From: Methanobacteriota archaeon
GTDB lineage: Archaea > Thermoplasmatota > Poseidoniia > Poseidoniales > Poseidoniaceae
Assembly (NCBI GenBank): GCA_009937025.1
Contig: JAACDG010000011.1
Location: 1-34,272, forward strand
DNA: 34,272 nucleotides
Direction: 5' to 3'
Shown: positions 24,399 to 32,030 of the stretch, piece after piece
Layout: every line of letters starts with the position of its first letter
Numbering within the stretch: position 1 is the first letter of the stretch
Program-made: the position numbers and the translations under genes
Notes under the pieces: generated by a model
What the model was told of the DNA's origin: nothing
Database searches by the model: none
The model's input: the letters and a program-made list of their open reading frames with translations, nothing else

Positions 24399-24682
24399 GA
24401 TTCTTCTGATTGAGCCTCGCTTTTGCGAACTCGAAGAACACCGATGATAACAGCCCCTATGACGGACAAAGTCATGATATTAGCTGCAATCATCGCAAAA
24501 GAATCGACAAGAATTCCATAGATAAGCCAAAGTCCAAGGGCGAATGAAACGACTGCAAACGTGGTCAACGAGATGCCATCATGGCGTTTGTGAACCCATA
24601 CCTGGACAATCTGGGGAATCCAAGCGAAGATACCGATGACGCCTGCAAGCAATCCAATTGCCTCAATCCATGGTTCAGCCAT
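24389..24682 (-). CDS. SemiSWEET / PQ-loop small sugar transporter
   Basis: A 97-residue protein with three membrane helices. The first carries FAWIPQIVQVW, the PQ motif at residues 23-24 that starts the SemiSWEET fold, followed by the short loop KRHDGISL, a second helix FAVVSFALGLWLIYGIL, and a third with ANIMTLSVIGAVIIGVL. SemiSWEETs dimerise to let sugars cross the membrane down their gradient; other PQ-loop proteins move amino acids. ATG 24682 matches the typical length; ATG 24709 would add nine residues. It is the last gene of a minus-strand group with the NERD, HAD and geranylgeranyl reductase genes, 42 bases after the NERD gene. Confidence 0.82.
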   Translation of the reverse strand: MAEPWIEAIGLLAGVIGIFAWIPQIVQVWVHKRHDGISLTTFAVVSFALGLWLIYGILVDSFAMIAANIMTLSVIGAVIIGVLRVRKSEAQSEESQL

Positions 24683-24724
24683 GGCTATAGCCGTTCGACC
24701 AACCCACATCAAACCTCGTGAACA

Positions 24725-25636
24725 TCACACATTCTTCGCCCAATCAGCAGGGGGCTTTGAAACGCTGATGTGGGTTATGTTTGCCCAAGCGATTTTACGA
24801 GGCTTCTTTTCTCCGACAACATGCATTTCAAGAGCCATGCCGTATGGAATTTTAGCGACGATGTTTTTCCCCCCGGTTTTCAGTGTAACTTCACTGGGAT
24901 TGTTCGTAAAGAGAGAAAACAACGAACGATTGTGTTCAGCAGTTGCCCCAACAGGGCTTTTGCGTTCTGAAAACCATGACCGTAACTGGTCGCCTAAGCC
25001 AAGACTGAAGACATCTCCTTTCAACATCAATCCACCATGAAGGTGAACTTCGTCCCAGGTGTTGAACCCACCCAAGGTTTCCATCAAATCCTCATTCATC
25101 TCACCAGGGCTGGTCGATTCGAGAATTTGAATAAAGCCGGCTTCATCGACCATTTCTGCGGCTAAATCATCAGGTATCTCGGGCCACTCAAGGGTCTGGT
25201 GAGTCATAGCGACAATGACTCGCATGGCTATGGAGTCCTCTTCAGAAAGTGAAAGTCTTTTTTCATGCAGCGCTTTCAATATTCGAGCTTTACGTGCGAT
25301 ACGGTCTGCTACACCATCGTGGTTGTGTGTTGTCCTATTCTTTCGGTGCTGTACGAAATGATGCTCTTTTGTGATGACAAAAGAACCAGCCCATTGTTTC
25401 TGTTCAACGACTAACATTGTATTTCCTCCGATTACAACCATGTCAATTTCCCTTCGGCCGCCCTCTGGGTCTGGGATTCGAACCGATTCAAAAATATGCC
25501 AACCATTGTCTCTTCCAGCAGCCCGAGAAAGTTTACATAAACGCATTTCAGCCAAATCGCCGGCTCGGTGAATATCGTCAGGAGGGTGCTTCAACCGTCT
25601 TGAGCGCCACCAATTCCAACGGATTTTGAACGACAT
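24725..25636 (-). CDS. NERD (nuclease-related) domain protein
   Basis: A 303-residue soluble protein with an N-terminal NERD domain (about 22-140) of the PD-(D/E)XK nuclease fold. Glu30, Asp65 in REIDMVVIG and Glu78-x-Lys80 in VVEQKQWAGSF form the expected metal-binding and catalytic positions, so it may be active. The middle and C-terminal parts (VIVAMTHQTLEW, TLKTGGKNIVAKIPYG, ITHISVSKPPAD) are unassigned. The very N-terminus is basic and aromatic (KIRWNWWRSRRLKH). The family role is not settled; a DNA-processing or plasmid-related function has been suggested. It lies six to seven bases downstream of the HAD gene and is presumably co-transcribed. Confidence 0.82.
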   Translation of the reverse strand: MSFKIRWNWWRSRRLKHPPDDIHRAGDLAEMRLCKLSRAAGRDNGWHIFESVRIPDPEGGRREIDMVVIGGNTMLVVEQKQWAGSFVITKEHHFVQHRKNRTTHNHDGVADRIARKARILKALHEKRLSLSEEDSIAMRVIVAMTHQTLEWPEIPDDLAAEMVDEAGFIQILESTSPGEMNEDLMETLGGFNTWDEVHLHGGLMLKGDVFSLGLGDQLRSWFSERKSPVGATAEHNRSLFSLFTNNPSEVTLKTGGKNIVAKIPYGMALEMHVVGEKKPRKIAWANITHISVSKPPADWAKNV

Positions 25637-25643
25637 AAATTCA

Positions 25644-26432
25644 TCACCGCAGCAATTGGTCTACACTGTTGACGATTACAGTGGGCTGTTGCTCTGCACC
25701 TTCTTCTAATTTCGAAACATCTTCCATCGTTGCTTCTCCGGAGAGCACCAGCACACCAACACAACCTGCTCTTGTTGCCATTGCAAGGTCGGTATACAAG
25801 CGGTCTCCGACCATTGCACAACGTGCAGGGTCAAGCCCTAAAGCCTCGATTTTATGCAAAATCATTCCAGCATTTGGCTTACCAGTTATGTGGACTGGGT
25901 CAACGCCAGTGGTTGTTATGAGTAAGGCGAGATAAGCCCCGACATCAGGCAACCCGCCATCGGGAGAAGGGCAGACCATATCGGGGTGGCTTGCAACTAA
26001 CGGCACACCTGCATGAAGGAAAATGCTCGCTTTGGAGAGTTTTTCATAATCGATTTCCGTATCGTACCCAAGCACGACATATTCGGGATGTTTGCTGCGC
26101 GTTTCAATTCCGGATTCTTCAAGCATTTCTCTCATGCCTCCGGTCCCAATCAACCATGTTTTAGTGATCGAGTTCGATGCAAGCCATGCCAATAAATCAT
26201 GCGTTGAAAGCAACACATCCTCTTCGACCGCCGGAATTCCGAACGCGTGTAATTTCTTCACGTATTGTTTCACCGAACGGCTTGAATTATTCGATAGAAA
26301 ATAGCGCTGAATACCTCGTTCATCACAACGCTGGAGAAAATCAAGCGCCCCTTCAATAAGGTCGCCCCCGAGATAAATCGTTCCATCTAAGTCGAGAAAT
26401 ACCGCATCGATTTCATTGAGTCGTGCATCCAT
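25644..26432 (-). CDS. HAD-IIA family phosphatase (NagD/phosphoglycolate phosphatase-like)
   Basis: A 262-residue HAD-superfamily hydrolase of subfamily IIA. Motif I is DLDGTIYLGG (nucleophile Asp14, acid Asp16), motif II SNNSSRS, motif III the Lys in GKPNAGM (near 184) and motif IV GDRLYTD (near 209). A C2-type cap (about 80-180, with VLGYDTEIDYEKL) sits between motifs II and III, as in NagD, AraL and eukaryotic phosphoglycolate or pyridoxal phosphatase. It should remove phosphate from small metabolites; the particular substrate is open. It starts with ATG nine bases after the geranylgeranyl reductase gene. Confidence 0.92.
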   Translation of the reverse strand: MDARLNEIDAVFLDLDGTIYLGGDLIEGALDFLQRCDERGIQRYFLSNNSSRSVKQYVKKLHAFGIPAVEEDVLLSTHDLLAWLASNSITKTWLIGTGGMREMLEESGIETRSKHPEYVVLGYDTEIDYEKLSKASIFLHAGVPLVASHPDMVCPSPDGGLPDVGAYLALLITTTGVDPVHITGKPNAGMILHKIEALGLDPARCAMVGDRLYTDLAMATRAGCVGVLVLSGEATMEDVSKLEEGAEQQPTVIVNSVDQLLR

Positions 26433-26441
26433 ATTCTCGCC

Positions 26442-27839
26442 TCAAAACAACAATGTTTTCACCATAAACCAAGGTGAATGTAAATTCTCTTGCGCTTCTT
26501 TACTCGCAATCATCTCAGTCATCATTTCTTGGAGAGCCGGTTTCTTTTCCGCTTTCCCTACAAACCAATTGAGGAGCCAAGATTTTCTGCTGAGTTTTTG
26601 CATCCGATAGGAGTTAATCAATTCTGGTCCAAGTACTTTCCAAACTTCGTCTTGGTATTCAAGAAACGGTCTTTTTTCGGTGATGTGCCGAGCAGCCATC
26701 TCTCCAGTTACCAGAGCATTACCGACACCTTCCCCCGAAAACGGGTCAATCAATGAGGCAGCATCTCCGACCAATCGAATACCGTTCATACTTGAACGGC
26801 GCGGTTGACGAGAGGTTTTCTTTCGAGGCGAGCCAAAAGGAAGTTGCCATCCTTTGGCTGAGCCCGGTACCATTTCAGCTTCAGCAAATCGCTCTTTGAA
26901 CATTGGATGATTAGCGATTACATCGGCTTGAAGAGCCTTCAATTTCTTCTTCTGTTTATCCAACAGCCCCATGACCATTCCGATACCGACGTTCACGACA
27001 TTTTCGGAAACTGGGAAGAGCCAAAAGTATCCGGGAATAACCGAATCAACAAAGTGAATTTCAATATCGCCGACGTTTGTTTCACAGCCCTTGACGTTCT
27101 GCCAATACTCGCGATATCCCCCGCAATAATGGTCTCTGTCCATCATGACTTCATTGTATGATGACTCGACAACCGAGCGAGCAACCGGACATCTGTAGCC
27201 TGCAGCCCCAACCAATTCTCGAGTGTAATATGTCCGCTCTTCACCGCCTCTACCGCCTATTCGAACAATGACGCCGGAGTCATGCCGAGCATCCCCCGCC
27301 CCTTCACCGGGGTCTTCGCCGCCAGCACCATCATCAAACAACACAGAGCGTACTTCTCCGCCTTGAATGACCAAACCATCAGCTTCTCGCACCATTGCTT
27401 GGCAACGATTGAACAGTAAAGAATCAAATTGCGCACGAGGTAAAGCATAGCCTGCCTCTAGTCTTTGAACGTCTTCTTCGGGCAACGGGACACGAACCGT
27501 ATTTCCTTTTGGTGATGAAAATACAATGCCTGTGACTCTAAAATGGGGCGTCGATTCTAAATCTGCTTTTACGCCGAGCTCGTTGACGTGAGAGAGCGAT
27601 TTCCCACCCACGGCATCGCCGCAAATTTTGTCGCGTGGCCACACATCTTTTTCGATTAACAAGACACGTGCGCCGGATTTAGCCAAGTAGCCCGCAGCGG
27701 AAGAACCACCAGGTCCACCACCAACGACAATAGCGTCGAATTCCGTACCACTTTCAGGGACCTCGCCAGTCTCGATGGGTAATTCCCATGCCCGCACCGT
27801 AGAACCCCCATCCTCCGTCATATCGACAACACACCACAT
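26442..27839 (-). CDS. Geranylgeranyl reductase family FAD-dependent oxidoreductase
   Basis: A 465-residue flavoprotein. FAD binding shows as VVGGGPGGSSAAGYLAKSGA (GxGxxG at 40-45), then PRDKICGD (68-74), the family hallmark, and VGDAASLIDPFSGEGVGNAL near 355-375. In archaea such enzymes reduce the double bonds of geranylgeranyl chains to give saturated phytanyl lipids; plant and bacterial relatives act on chlorophyll and quinone side chains. With the GGGP synthase in this window it fits ether-lipid synthesis. A Gly/Asp/Glu-rich, probably flexible insert lies near residues 170-190 (GAGGEDPGEGAGDARHD). ATG 27821 (MTEDGG) is an equally good start. It heads the minus-strand group HAD, NERD, SemiSWEET. 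Confidence 0.9.
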   Translation of the reverse strand: MWCVVDMTEDGGSTVRAWELPIETGEVPESGTEFDAIVVGGGPGGSSAAGYLAKSGARVLLIEKDVWPRDKICGDAVGGKSLSHVNELGVKADLESTPHFRVTGIVFSSPKGNTVRVPLPEEDVQRLEAGYALPRAQFDSLLFNRCQAMVREADGLVIQGGEVRSVLFDDGAGGEDPGEGAGDARHDSGVIVRIGGRGGEERTYYTRELVGAAGYRCPVARSVVESSYNEVMMDRDHYCGGYREYWQNVKGCETNVGDIEIHFVDSVIPGYFWLFPVSENVVNVGIGMVMGLLDKQKKKLKALQADVIANHPMFKERFAEAEMVPGSAKGWQLPFGSPRKKTSRQPRRSSMNGIRLVGDAASLIDPFSGEGVGNALVTGEMAARHITEKRPFLEYQDEVWKVLGPELINSYRMQKLSRKSWLLNWFVGKAEKKPALQEMMTEMIASKEAQENLHSPWFMVKTLLF

Positions 27840-27926
27840 TCACTCCTTGAGTCTTCGTCTTCAAGCAGTTGCAAATCACCTGTCTCGACCGCTATACTCA
27901 TTCGGCGCCAACTTCGGCCATGGGGT

Positions 27927-28901
27927 ATGGGCGAAACCCTCTCGCAACCCAGCAGTGGTTTGGAAGCCGGCCCAGCCAGTCCGCTGCAGAGGAAGAAAGC
28001 ATTGTTTGCATTGCTTGTTGTTACTTCCGTATGGGGTGCGACTTTCATCTGGATGAAACAAGCCCTCAATGCTCTCGAACCCGAAATAATCGATTACGGA
28101 CAATTCCAAGTGGTTGCAGTACTTGTTGCGGCACGATTTACTGTAGCGGCATTGGCTATGATTCTCATCTTCCCGAAGGCCCGAGCGGCCCTCAATCAAC
28201 GTGAACAATGGCGCGGAGGCTTCATTCTCGGAGGAATCATGCTTGTTGGTTTCGTTACCCAAATGATTGGCCTAGAAGAAATCAGCCCTTCAGTTTCCGC
28301 TTTTCTAACATCTCTCTACGTGGTTTTCACGGCCCTTATTACAGTTATATTCACTAAATCACGACCATCTCGTGCTTTACTCATGGGTGTATTTCTGGCA
28401 ACATTCGGTGCGGGTGTCATACAAGGCCCTCCACATTTGACATGGGGACTTGGAGAAATTCTAACTGTGATTTGTGCAGTCTTCTTCGCCCTCCACATCA
28501 TCTACACTCAGAAAATAACTCAACAAGTGGAACCTATTGGAGTTACACAAACATCTTTTCTCGTCGTTGCAATAGGTTCAATCCTTCTGCTGTTCCTTTT
28601 TGGTGGCGGGCGCTCACTCTCACAATGGGAACTTGTGTTCAAAGACGGAGTGTTTTTGCAAGTGCTTTGTCTTGGGCTCGGCGGCTCCCTGTTTTGTTTG
28701 CTTTTACTCAACCTCTATCAACGATATTTGCACCCAATTCAAGCAGCAATTATCTATGCATTTGAACCAGTTTGGGCCACAATATACGGTTTGAGTCTTG
28801 GCCTTGACCATTGGAGTGGATGGATTCTCCTTGGCGGCGGGGCGCTTTTCATTGGCAACATTGTGGTTGAAATTTTCTCAAGTGCCGATGGGGAAGAGTA
28901 A
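27927..28901 (+). CDS. EamA (DMT) family transporter
   Basis: A 324-residue ten-helix membrane protein with two EamA repeats, one starting at VVTSVWGATFIWMKQAL and the second at ILTVICAVFFALHIIYTQK. SVWGATFIWMK and YQRYLHPIQAAIIYAFEPVWATIYG are the usual DMT-superfamily signatures. Such proteins export or import amino acids, nucleotide derivatives or other metabolites; the substrate cannot be seen. A CTATAC element about 33 bases before the ATG could be its TATA box. The following PLP enzyme begins at the base after its TAA, so the two are co-transcribed; the pairing hints at a sulfur amino acid link, which is only inference. Confidence 0.9.
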   Translation: MGETLSQPSSGLEAGPASPLQRKKALFALLVVTSVWGATFIWMKQALNALEPEIIDYGQFQVVAVLVAARFTVAALAMILIFPKARAALNQREQWRGGFILGGIMLVGFVTQMIGLEEISPSVSAFLTSLYVVFTALITVIFTKSRPSRALLMGVFLATFGAGVIQGPPHLTWGLGEILTVICAVFFALHIIYTQKITQQVEPIGVTQTSFLVVAIGSILLLFLFGGGRSLSQWELVFKDGVFLQVLCLGLGGSLFCLLLLNLYQRYLHPIQAAIIYAFEPVWATIYGLSLGLDHWSGWILLGGGALFIGNIVVEIFSSADGEE

Positions 28902-30122
28902 ATGATGGCCGACGATTCGACTGAGATGAGGGATTCTATGGCAGCAGACGATAATCTTGATTTGAAAGGATTTGGAAGTAAAGCAGTACACAGCGGAACC
29001 AACCACATTGGCGACGCCGTAAACACCCCTATTTTCCAATCCTCGACCTACAAACTCACGGATGAACGCTATGCTGGATGGGCGGATGGAGCCCAACACA
29101 CACTTCTCTATGCACGAATCTCATCGGTCAATTCTGCTGCGGTTGCCGAAAAGTTGACTGCGATGGAAGGCGGCGAAGATGCAGAGACATTTTCTTCCGG
29201 CATGGCGGCAATCTCAACGACTCTGATGTCGTTTCTTTCAGCAGGCGACCATATTGTGGCCTCACCAGACGTCTATGGGGGGACATACGGCCTCCTTACA
29301 GAAGAACTTCCACGGTTCGGTATTGAAACCACCATGGCAGATATGCGAGACCCAGCATCATACGAAGCAGCTATTCAGCCAAACACCAAAATTCTCTACA
29401 TCGAAACACTCACGAATCCTGTGCTCAAAGTCTGCGACATTCCCGCTATGGTCGAAATCGCAAAGCGCCACAACCTCCTCTGTATTATTGATAACACCTT
29501 TACTTCACCATGGGCTTGCCAACCACTTTCAATGGGCGTTGATTTAGTCATCCATTCCACCACGAAATACCTTGGCGGACATTCCGATATCATCGGCGGC
29601 GGCGTGGTTGGTTCGAAGGAACTCATCGCTGAAATATTCGGCCGAAAAGCCATATTTGGGGGAAATCCAGACCCGCACACATGTTATCTCCTTGAGAGAG
29701 GTATGCGCACGTTACATGTTCGAATGCCAGTTTTGTGTCAGAATGCAGCTGAACTCGCACGGCGGTTAGAAGCCCACCCAATGATTGAGAAGGTCAACCA
29801 CCCCTCTCTCCCTTCACACGAGGATTATGAAGTCGCTCAACGCGTCATGCCTAAAGGAACAGGGATGATTGCTTTCGTCGTCAAAGGTGGCGATGAAGCC
29901 GCGTTGAAATTCATGCGCGGACTCAAGATGATTTACGAAGCAACAAGTTTGGGGGGTGTTGAATCGTTGGTTGAATGCCCTTTCAATTCAAGCCATATGA
30001 TGATTCCAGAAGACGTTCGACACGCCGCAGGTCTTACACCAGGCTTTGTTCGAATCAGTATTGGAATCGAAGACGTTGAAGATTTGTGGACAGACCTCGA
30101 AAGAGGATTTGCCAACCTTTGA
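28902..30122 (+). CDS. Cys/Met metabolism PLP-dependent enzyme (cystathionine gamma-synthase/lyase type)
   Basis: A 406-residue fold-type I PLP enzyme of the MetB/MetC/methionine gamma-lyase group. GSKAVHSG and TPIFQSSTYK open the core; YARISSVNSAAVAEKL, FSSGMAAIS (phosphate cup), DNTFTSPW with the ring-binding Asp, and HSTTKYLGGHSD with the Schiff-base Lys follow, then SLGGVESLVECP. Members make or cleave cystathionine, or eliminate sulfur from homocysteine, methionine or O-acyl-homoserine; the motifs do not separate these. The two ATG codons at 28902 and 28905 directly follow the transporter's stop, with GGGGAAGA upstream as a ribosome binding site. It ends two bases from the convergent gene. 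Confidence 0.93.
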   Translation: MMADDSTEMRDSMAADDNLDLKGFGSKAVHSGTNHIGDAVNTPIFQSSTYKLTDERYAGWADGAQHTLLYARISSVNSAAVAEKLTAMEGGEDAETFSSGMAAISTTLMSFLSAGDHIVASPDVYGGTYGLLTEELPRFGIETTMADMRDPASYEAAIQPNTKILYIETLTNPVLKVCDIPAMVEIAKRHNLLCIIDNTFTSPWACQPLSMGVDLVIHSTTKYLGGHSDIIGGGVVGSKELIAEIFGRKAIFGGNPDPHTCYLLERGMRTLHVRMPVLCQNAAELARRLEAHPMIEKVNHPSLPSHEDYEVAQRVMPKGTGMIAFVVKGGDEAALKFMRGLKMIYEATSLGGVESLVECPFNSSHMMIPEDVRHAAGLTPGFVRISIGIEDVEDLWTDLERGFANL

Positions 30123-30124
30123 AT

Positions 30125-31108
30125 TCAGATTGCTTCACCAGTAACTGTTTTGAGGGCTGAAAAAGCCTCCATCCAAGCAGATGTTGCTTCTTCAACATCA
30201 TCATCATCGCAACTGTACAGAGTTTTTCCTGCATCGAGCAATTGTTGAGTTGCTCCCATCCAAGCCCCTCCGCGGTCCCTTGCATTGATTTCAAAGTGCC
30301 ACTCTTGGCCAGTTGACCGACCAGCAGCGAGCAACCAAGCCCATGCAGCAGCGGCAGAATCAATAGAATCGTGCCGTTGTGTAGCGTTTCGTTCTGCTTT
30401 TCCGTCGCCTTCCAACAAACCTTGCAGAATCAAGCCATGAACCGCTCCAGTTGCCCCAGACAATTTTTCTTCGCGTGTTGGGAACCGAGTAATTTTCTTG
30501 GCCATCTCACGAGCAGAATCGAGACTCTTGAGGAAATTCCCAAACGGCTGAGGCTTTTTGTGTTGCTTTTTCCAAATTTCTTCTGCTTCGGCACCCGTGA
30601 TGCCAAGTCCAGCCAAACCCTCGAGGCCCCATTTTTCCCACAATGCTCCGAGAACATTGCCGCAACTGGTACCTTCCATGACTTCCAATGCCGCAGCCTT
30701 ACGCTCAGAAACATCACCCTTCGCAGTGATTCGTACTCCTTCGCCATCGACTGAACCTTCTCGCATAGAAGCGTAGAGCATGTGGGCGGCTAAATTGCGT
30801 TCATCGTTTGAGCCAGGATGGGATTGTAAAGCCTCTTCAATCTCATCGAAATCCGACCCTGTGATCCACGAATCTCCAACGACTAAACCAGAATCAATTG
30901 AATCCAATACCGACCTTCGTATCGCCAGAGCGATGACGCCTTCATTCATGGTCAAACCTTGCCATGCATCGAGAACTTTATCTTTACTTTCTGTGGCAGA
31001 ATCAGGCAATGGAGTCGATACATCCCATCCTTTCGGCGTCCAAAAAGCCTCGATTTTAAGAATCGAAGGAAGGAAAGGTGGCAACATTGAAAGTGCAAGA
31101 TGATGCAT
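30125..31108 (-). CDS. Hypothetical protein
   Basis: A 327-residue predicted soluble protein that I do not recognise. It has no signal peptide or clear membrane segment. Recognisable stretches are TMNEGVIALAIRRSVLDSIDSGLVVGDSW near the N-terminus, a Trp/Gly-rich middle (LWEKWGLEGLAGLGITGAE) followed by a basic KKQHKKPQPFGNFLKSL, and a C-terminal helical domain (DSIDSAAAAWAWLLAAG, EINARDRGGAWMGATQQLL) ending in an acidic CDDDDVEEA. ATG 31087 is an alternative start. It is downstream of another unrecognised gene on the same strand with 44 bases between, so they likely form a unit. Confidence 0.6.
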   Translation of the reverse strand: MHHLALSMLPPFLPSILKIEAFWTPKGWDVSTPLPDSATESKDKVLDAWQGLTMNEGVIALAIRRSVLDSIDSGLVVGDSWITGSDFDEIEEALQSHPGSNDERNLAAHMLYASMREGSVDGEGVRITAKGDVSERKAAALEVMEGTSCGNVLGALWEKWGLEGLAGLGITGAEAEEIWKKQHKKPQPFGNFLKSLDSAREMAKKITRFPTREEKLSGATGAVHGLILQGLLEGDGKAERNATQRHDSIDSAAAAWAWLLAAGRSTGQEWHFEINARDRGGAWMGATQQLLDAGKTLYSCDDDDVEEATSAWMEAFSALKTVTGEAI

Positions 31109-31152
31109 AAATGACGATTCTTTCTTCTCGGTTTTTGATAAACTGTCAAAAC

Positions 31153-31878
31153 CTATAGCAAGGATTGGTCCGTGCTTAAATGAGAATCGAACATAACCCT
31201 CGCCGCTTGTTTGAAGTCGTGTACTGCTTGAGCATCAATCCCCTCCGTCACCCAAATAGGCACCGACAAATCATCGTGTTTGGTGAATTCAAACCGAGAA
31301 CGCTCCAAGACATCATCAAGCCATTCGTCAGGTGGAGTTGGGTTTGGCCCAGTGCAAACAAAACCGCCTTTCCATGTGAAGAAATACATGCCACGCTTAG
31401 CGTGGTCTTCCCACGGCAACATACGAAGCGTAAGGTTGGAATAATTTTGTAAACCCGCAAGATAGCCTTGCTTCCCTTCTCCACGCCGAATGAATGAGGC
31501 AGAACCGAAAGAGCTTGAATTGAATTTACCAACGACGGTGATGTCTTGGTCGTGAGCAGCATGGAGAGACCCGGCAAAGGCCTTAGCCACAGGGTCGCCG
31601 CGCTTTGCCATCATGCGCTTACTCAAGTAAGCCATGTTGTCCTTTTTTCGAAGAATCATTTCAAGTGATTTCATTGTCTTTGTAACGGGGTCGACTCGCC
31701 CCCAACGAAGCCTCCCTTTCCACGTCATCACGGGTAAGTGTGCCCTTGGGTTTTCCAAGAGTTTTGCAAGTTCTCGCTTGAGTTTATTAGCGGTTGCTTC
31801 GTTGGCATGTTTGGTTCCACGCATCCGAAAACGCTGCTTTTTTTGACCGGGGAATTCTACTTTCGACGGACCGGCCAT
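31153..31878 (-). CDS. Hypothetical protein, basic N-terminus
   Basis: A 241-residue soluble protein without recognised family. The first 75 residues are strongly basic (QKKQRFRMRGTKH, NKLKRELAKLLENP, WKGRLRWGRVDP), suggesting nucleic acid or ribosome contact. The rest includes FNSSSFGSASFIRRGEGKQGYLAGLQNYSN, an aromatic segment RGMYFFTWKGGFVCTGPNPTPPDEW and an acidic C-terminal half-helix. No signal peptide or membrane helix. ATG 31878 has GAGGGGAAT just upstream (minus strand) as a ribosome binding site. It is divergent from the AAA ATPase across 152 bases that hold a TATA box and a palindrome. Function unknown. Confidence 0.65.
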   Translation of the reverse strand: MAGPSKVEFPGQKKQRFRMRGTKHANEATANKLKRELAKLLENPRAHLPVMTWKGRLRWGRVDPVTKTMKSLEMILRKKDNMAYLSKRMMAKRGDPVAKAFAGSLHAAHDQDITVVGKFNSSSFGSASFIRRGEGKQGYLAGLQNYSNLTLRMLPWEDHAKRGMYFFTWKGGFVCTGPNPTPPDEWLDDVLERSRFEFTKHDDLSVPIWVTEGIDAQAVHDFKQAARVMFDSHLSTDQSLL

Positions 31879-31930
31879 AGATTCCCCTCACCCTCACCCA
31901 AAACCCTCTCTCGTTTGATTCCTTCGCGCC

Positions 31931-31947
31931 TTAAATACTGTCGACAG
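31931..31947. promoter_or_regulatory. Shared divergent promoter: TATA-like box abutting a palindrome
   Basis: TTAAATA (31931-31937; reads TATTTAA on the minus strand) is followed immediately by the perfect palindrome CTGTCGACAG (31938-31947). It lies about 55 bases from the minus-strand hypothetical gene and about 90 from the AAA gene, so either or both could use it. The palindrome is a candidate operator, although ten-base palindromes do occur by chance. Confidence 0.4.
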
Positions 31948-32018
31948 GTGAAAGAATACAGCGGAAAAGAAAGCCCGATTACATGAAAGCATGAGGGCAT
32001 CCCAACCGCTAAAAACAC

Positions 32019-32024
32019 AGAGGA
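32019..32024 (+). promoter_or_regulatory. Shine-Dalgarno site of the AAA ATPase gene
   Basis: AGAGGA six bases before ATG 32031. Confidence 0.5.
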
Positions 32025-32030
32025 ATTACA

